A stretch of DNA of 7,261 bases from an uncultured bacterium (lineage in GTDB: Bacteria; Spirochaetota; Brevinematia; DTOW01): positions 1 to 7,261 of the forward strand of contig CALFVP010000160.1 of NCBI GenBank assembly GCA_937928175.1, given 5' to 3'. This document shows, one piece after another, positions 6,018-7,261 of this stretch; position 1 is the stretch's first letter; each line of letters starts with the position of its first letter. The notes beneath the pieces are model-generated. The model was not told the origin of the DNA and made no database searches. It saw nothing but the letters and a program-made list of their open reading frames with translations. The position numbers were made by a program, and so were the translations under genes.

Positions 6018-7261
6018 ATGAGTAGAGAATTAAGACTATTTTTATTTTTAGTTTTATGGTTGGGAATAGTATTTGCTTTTACTATACTATTCCCTCCTAA
6101 TTACCAAACAGAAGATTCAAAAAAAACTAATTTAACTCAAAGTGTAGCACAAAAGAAAGAAGAAGTGTACAAGTTTGTTTCATCTAGGGATTACTTTACA
6201 AACAATATTGAAAGTAATAATTTAAAACTTTCGCTTTCTGAAACGGGATTTGAGAATATACATTTTTTTTATGACGGTAAATATTACGAACTTGCTAGAT
6301 ATAATTACTTTTTTAAACCTCTTTCGTTAGTTTTTGGTAGTATAGCCTATTCAACGAATTTAATTAAAAATTACATTTATTTTACTAAAAATGGTACTTC
6401 TGAAATTGAAGTGCAAGGGAATAGAATTTCTGTAGTTAGAGAGATTAGATTTGTGTCTAATTACGTATTTGATATAGTTGTTAAAGTAAGGAACAAAAGT
6501 AAAAAACCTATTATTTTTGATGGTTTTTCGATAGTTTTTAGTGGACCTTTGGGACCTGATACATTCGATGAACGTTTTGCTTACCTTTACTTAAGAACTG
6601 GTTATATCGAGAAAAAAACTTTTAACTTCGTTGAAACACTTACTACATCTATATTTTCTGGAACTGAGAGAAGTGCAGTTAAAGATTACGAAATTATATC
6701 AGGTGTTTGGATGGAAAATAGGTATACAGTTTTTGGTATTATGCCTTTAGAAGGAGAGTGTAGAGCTGAGTTTATAGCTTTAGATACAAAGCATGGGATT
6801 AACAAAGTTATAGCTTTGAAAACTTTAACTCAAATTTTTGAAAGCAATTCTGAAAAAGTTTATAAGTTTAGAGTTTTTATAGGACCTAGAAAAAATGAAG
6901 TACTTGAGTTTTTTGGAAATGGATTTAAGAATCTTGAAGATGGTGGTATTCTTAAACCTATTTACGATTTTCTAAAGTTTTTGATTAAGGTTTTTTACAG
7001 TTTAACAGGTAGTTGGGGAATAGCTGTTGTACTTATTGCTATTGCTATTAAACTTCTTCTTGAACCTTTGAGTATAAAATCTGCTATTTCAATAAAGAGA
7101 TTGCAGATTATTTCTCCTAAAATAAAAGAGATTCAAGAAAAGTATAAAAATGATCCTAAGAAAATGAATGCTGAAATTGCTGAACTTTATAGGATTTACG
7201 GTGCAAATCCTGCTTCTGGTTGTCTTCCACTACTTCTTCAAATTCCAATATTCATTGCTTT
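6018..7261 (+). CDS. yidC: Membrane protein insertase YidC (Oxa1 family), 3' end outside window
   Basis: YidC sits in the inner membrane, inserts proteins alone or with SecYEG, and helps them fold. The frame is open for 414 codons to the window edge; full-length diderm homologues are about 550. Residues about 5-25 form the first membrane segment (LFLFLVLWLGIVFAFTILF), preceded by a short basic N-terminus. About 26-325 is a long beta-rich extracytoplasmic P1 domain, the diderm form and absent from Gram-positive YidC. About 325-350 covers the amphipathic helix and TM2 with the groove residue Lys345 where E. coli has Arg366. About 352-395 is the charged cytoplasmic C1 helical hairpin. The signature G-x-N-P-x-x-G-C-L-P-x-x-x-Q-x-P-x-F spans 395-412. 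The later membrane segments are beyond the edge. The ATG immediately follows the rpoC TAA in the same frame. Unusual points are Glu349 next to the conserved Pro350 and the location after rpoC rather than near rnpA/rpmH. Confidence 0.96.
   Translation, partial: MSRELRLFLFLVLWLGIVFAFTILFPPNYQTEDSKKTNLTQSVAQKKEEVYKFVSSRDYFTNNIESNNLKLSLSETGFENIHFFYDGKYYELARYNYFFKPLSLVFGSIAYSTNLIKNYIYFTKNGTSEIEVQGNRISVVREIRFVSNYVFDIVVKVRNKSKKPIIFDGFSIVFSGPLGPDTFDERFAYLYLRTGYIEKKTFNFVETLTTSIFSGTERSAVKDYEIISGVWMENRYTVFGIMPLEGECRAEFIALDTKHGINKVIALKTLTQIFESNSEKVYKFRVFIGPRKNEVLEFFGNGFKNLEDGGILKPIYDFLKFLIKVFYSLTGSWGIAVVLIAIAIKLLLEPLSIKSAISIKRLQIISPKIKEIQEKYKNDPKKMNAEIAELYRIYGANPASGCLPLLLQIPIFIA
6062..6094 (+). repeat. 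Perfect 11-bp inverted repeat in the first membrane segment codons of yidC
   Basis: GGGAATAGTAT (6062-6072) and ATACTATTCCC (6084-6094) are exact reverse complements separated by 11 bases. RNA from this stretch can form an 11-bp stem with an 11-base loop starting 44 bases after the A of the yidC ATG. It is not followed by a T-run, so it is not a rho-independent terminator. A regulatory or pausing role is possible but not shown. Confidence 0.6.

Noticed and set aside
6117..6130. Programmed -1 frameshift site in yidC (A AAA AAA in phase)
   Set aside because: The heptamer is in the right phase, and a -1 shift would end at a TAA two codons on, giving a short membrane peptide. I see no stimulatory Shine-Dalgarno or hairpin at the usual spacing, and A runs are common at this composition.

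Overview
The window is a conserved bacterial housekeeping region, all on the + strand: the 3' two thirds of rpoB (RNA polymerase beta subunit, entering from the left edge), a complete rpoC (beta' subunit), and the 5' three quarters of yidC (membrane protein insertase, leaving at the right edge). Coding density is almost total. Only 33 bases separate rpoB from rpoC, and none separate rpoC from yidC. I see no RNA gene, mobile element, CRISPR array, promoter or rho-independent terminator, so the three genes look like one transcription unit whose promoter lies upstream.

The DNA is A+T-rich, and AGA/AGG (Arg) and ATA (Ile) codons are frequent in all three genes, so nothing suggests that one of them was recently acquired. 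YidC has the long extracytoplasmic domain after its first membrane segment that is typical of diderm (Gram-negative-type) bacteria, and beta' has a large insertion in the trigger loop, also common in diderm lineages. Beta lacks the roughly 100-residue insertion that proteobacteria carry before the active-site region. Parts of YidC (the C1 region and the N-P-x-x-G-C-L-P motif region) and the beta' N-terminus read as spirochaete-like from remembered family sequences. A low-GC diderm, possibly a deep-branching spirochaete, is my best guess, but the window alone does not prove it.

Layout: 1-1799 rpoB; 1800-1832 spacer with a strong Shine-Dalgarno and two small inverted repeats; 1833-6017 rpoC; 6018-7261 yidC, whose ATG follows the rpoC stop directly and in the same frame. 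RpoB and RpoC form the two-Mg active centre of the transcribing enzyme. YidC inserts membrane proteins, so its link to rpoC is a genomic arrangement, not a shared pathway.

I found no convincing new biological system. The points most worth checking are the rpoC-yidC linkage, a perfect 11-bp inverted repeat near the start of yidC, and alternative RNA pairings around the rpoB stop and the rpoC ribosome binding site.
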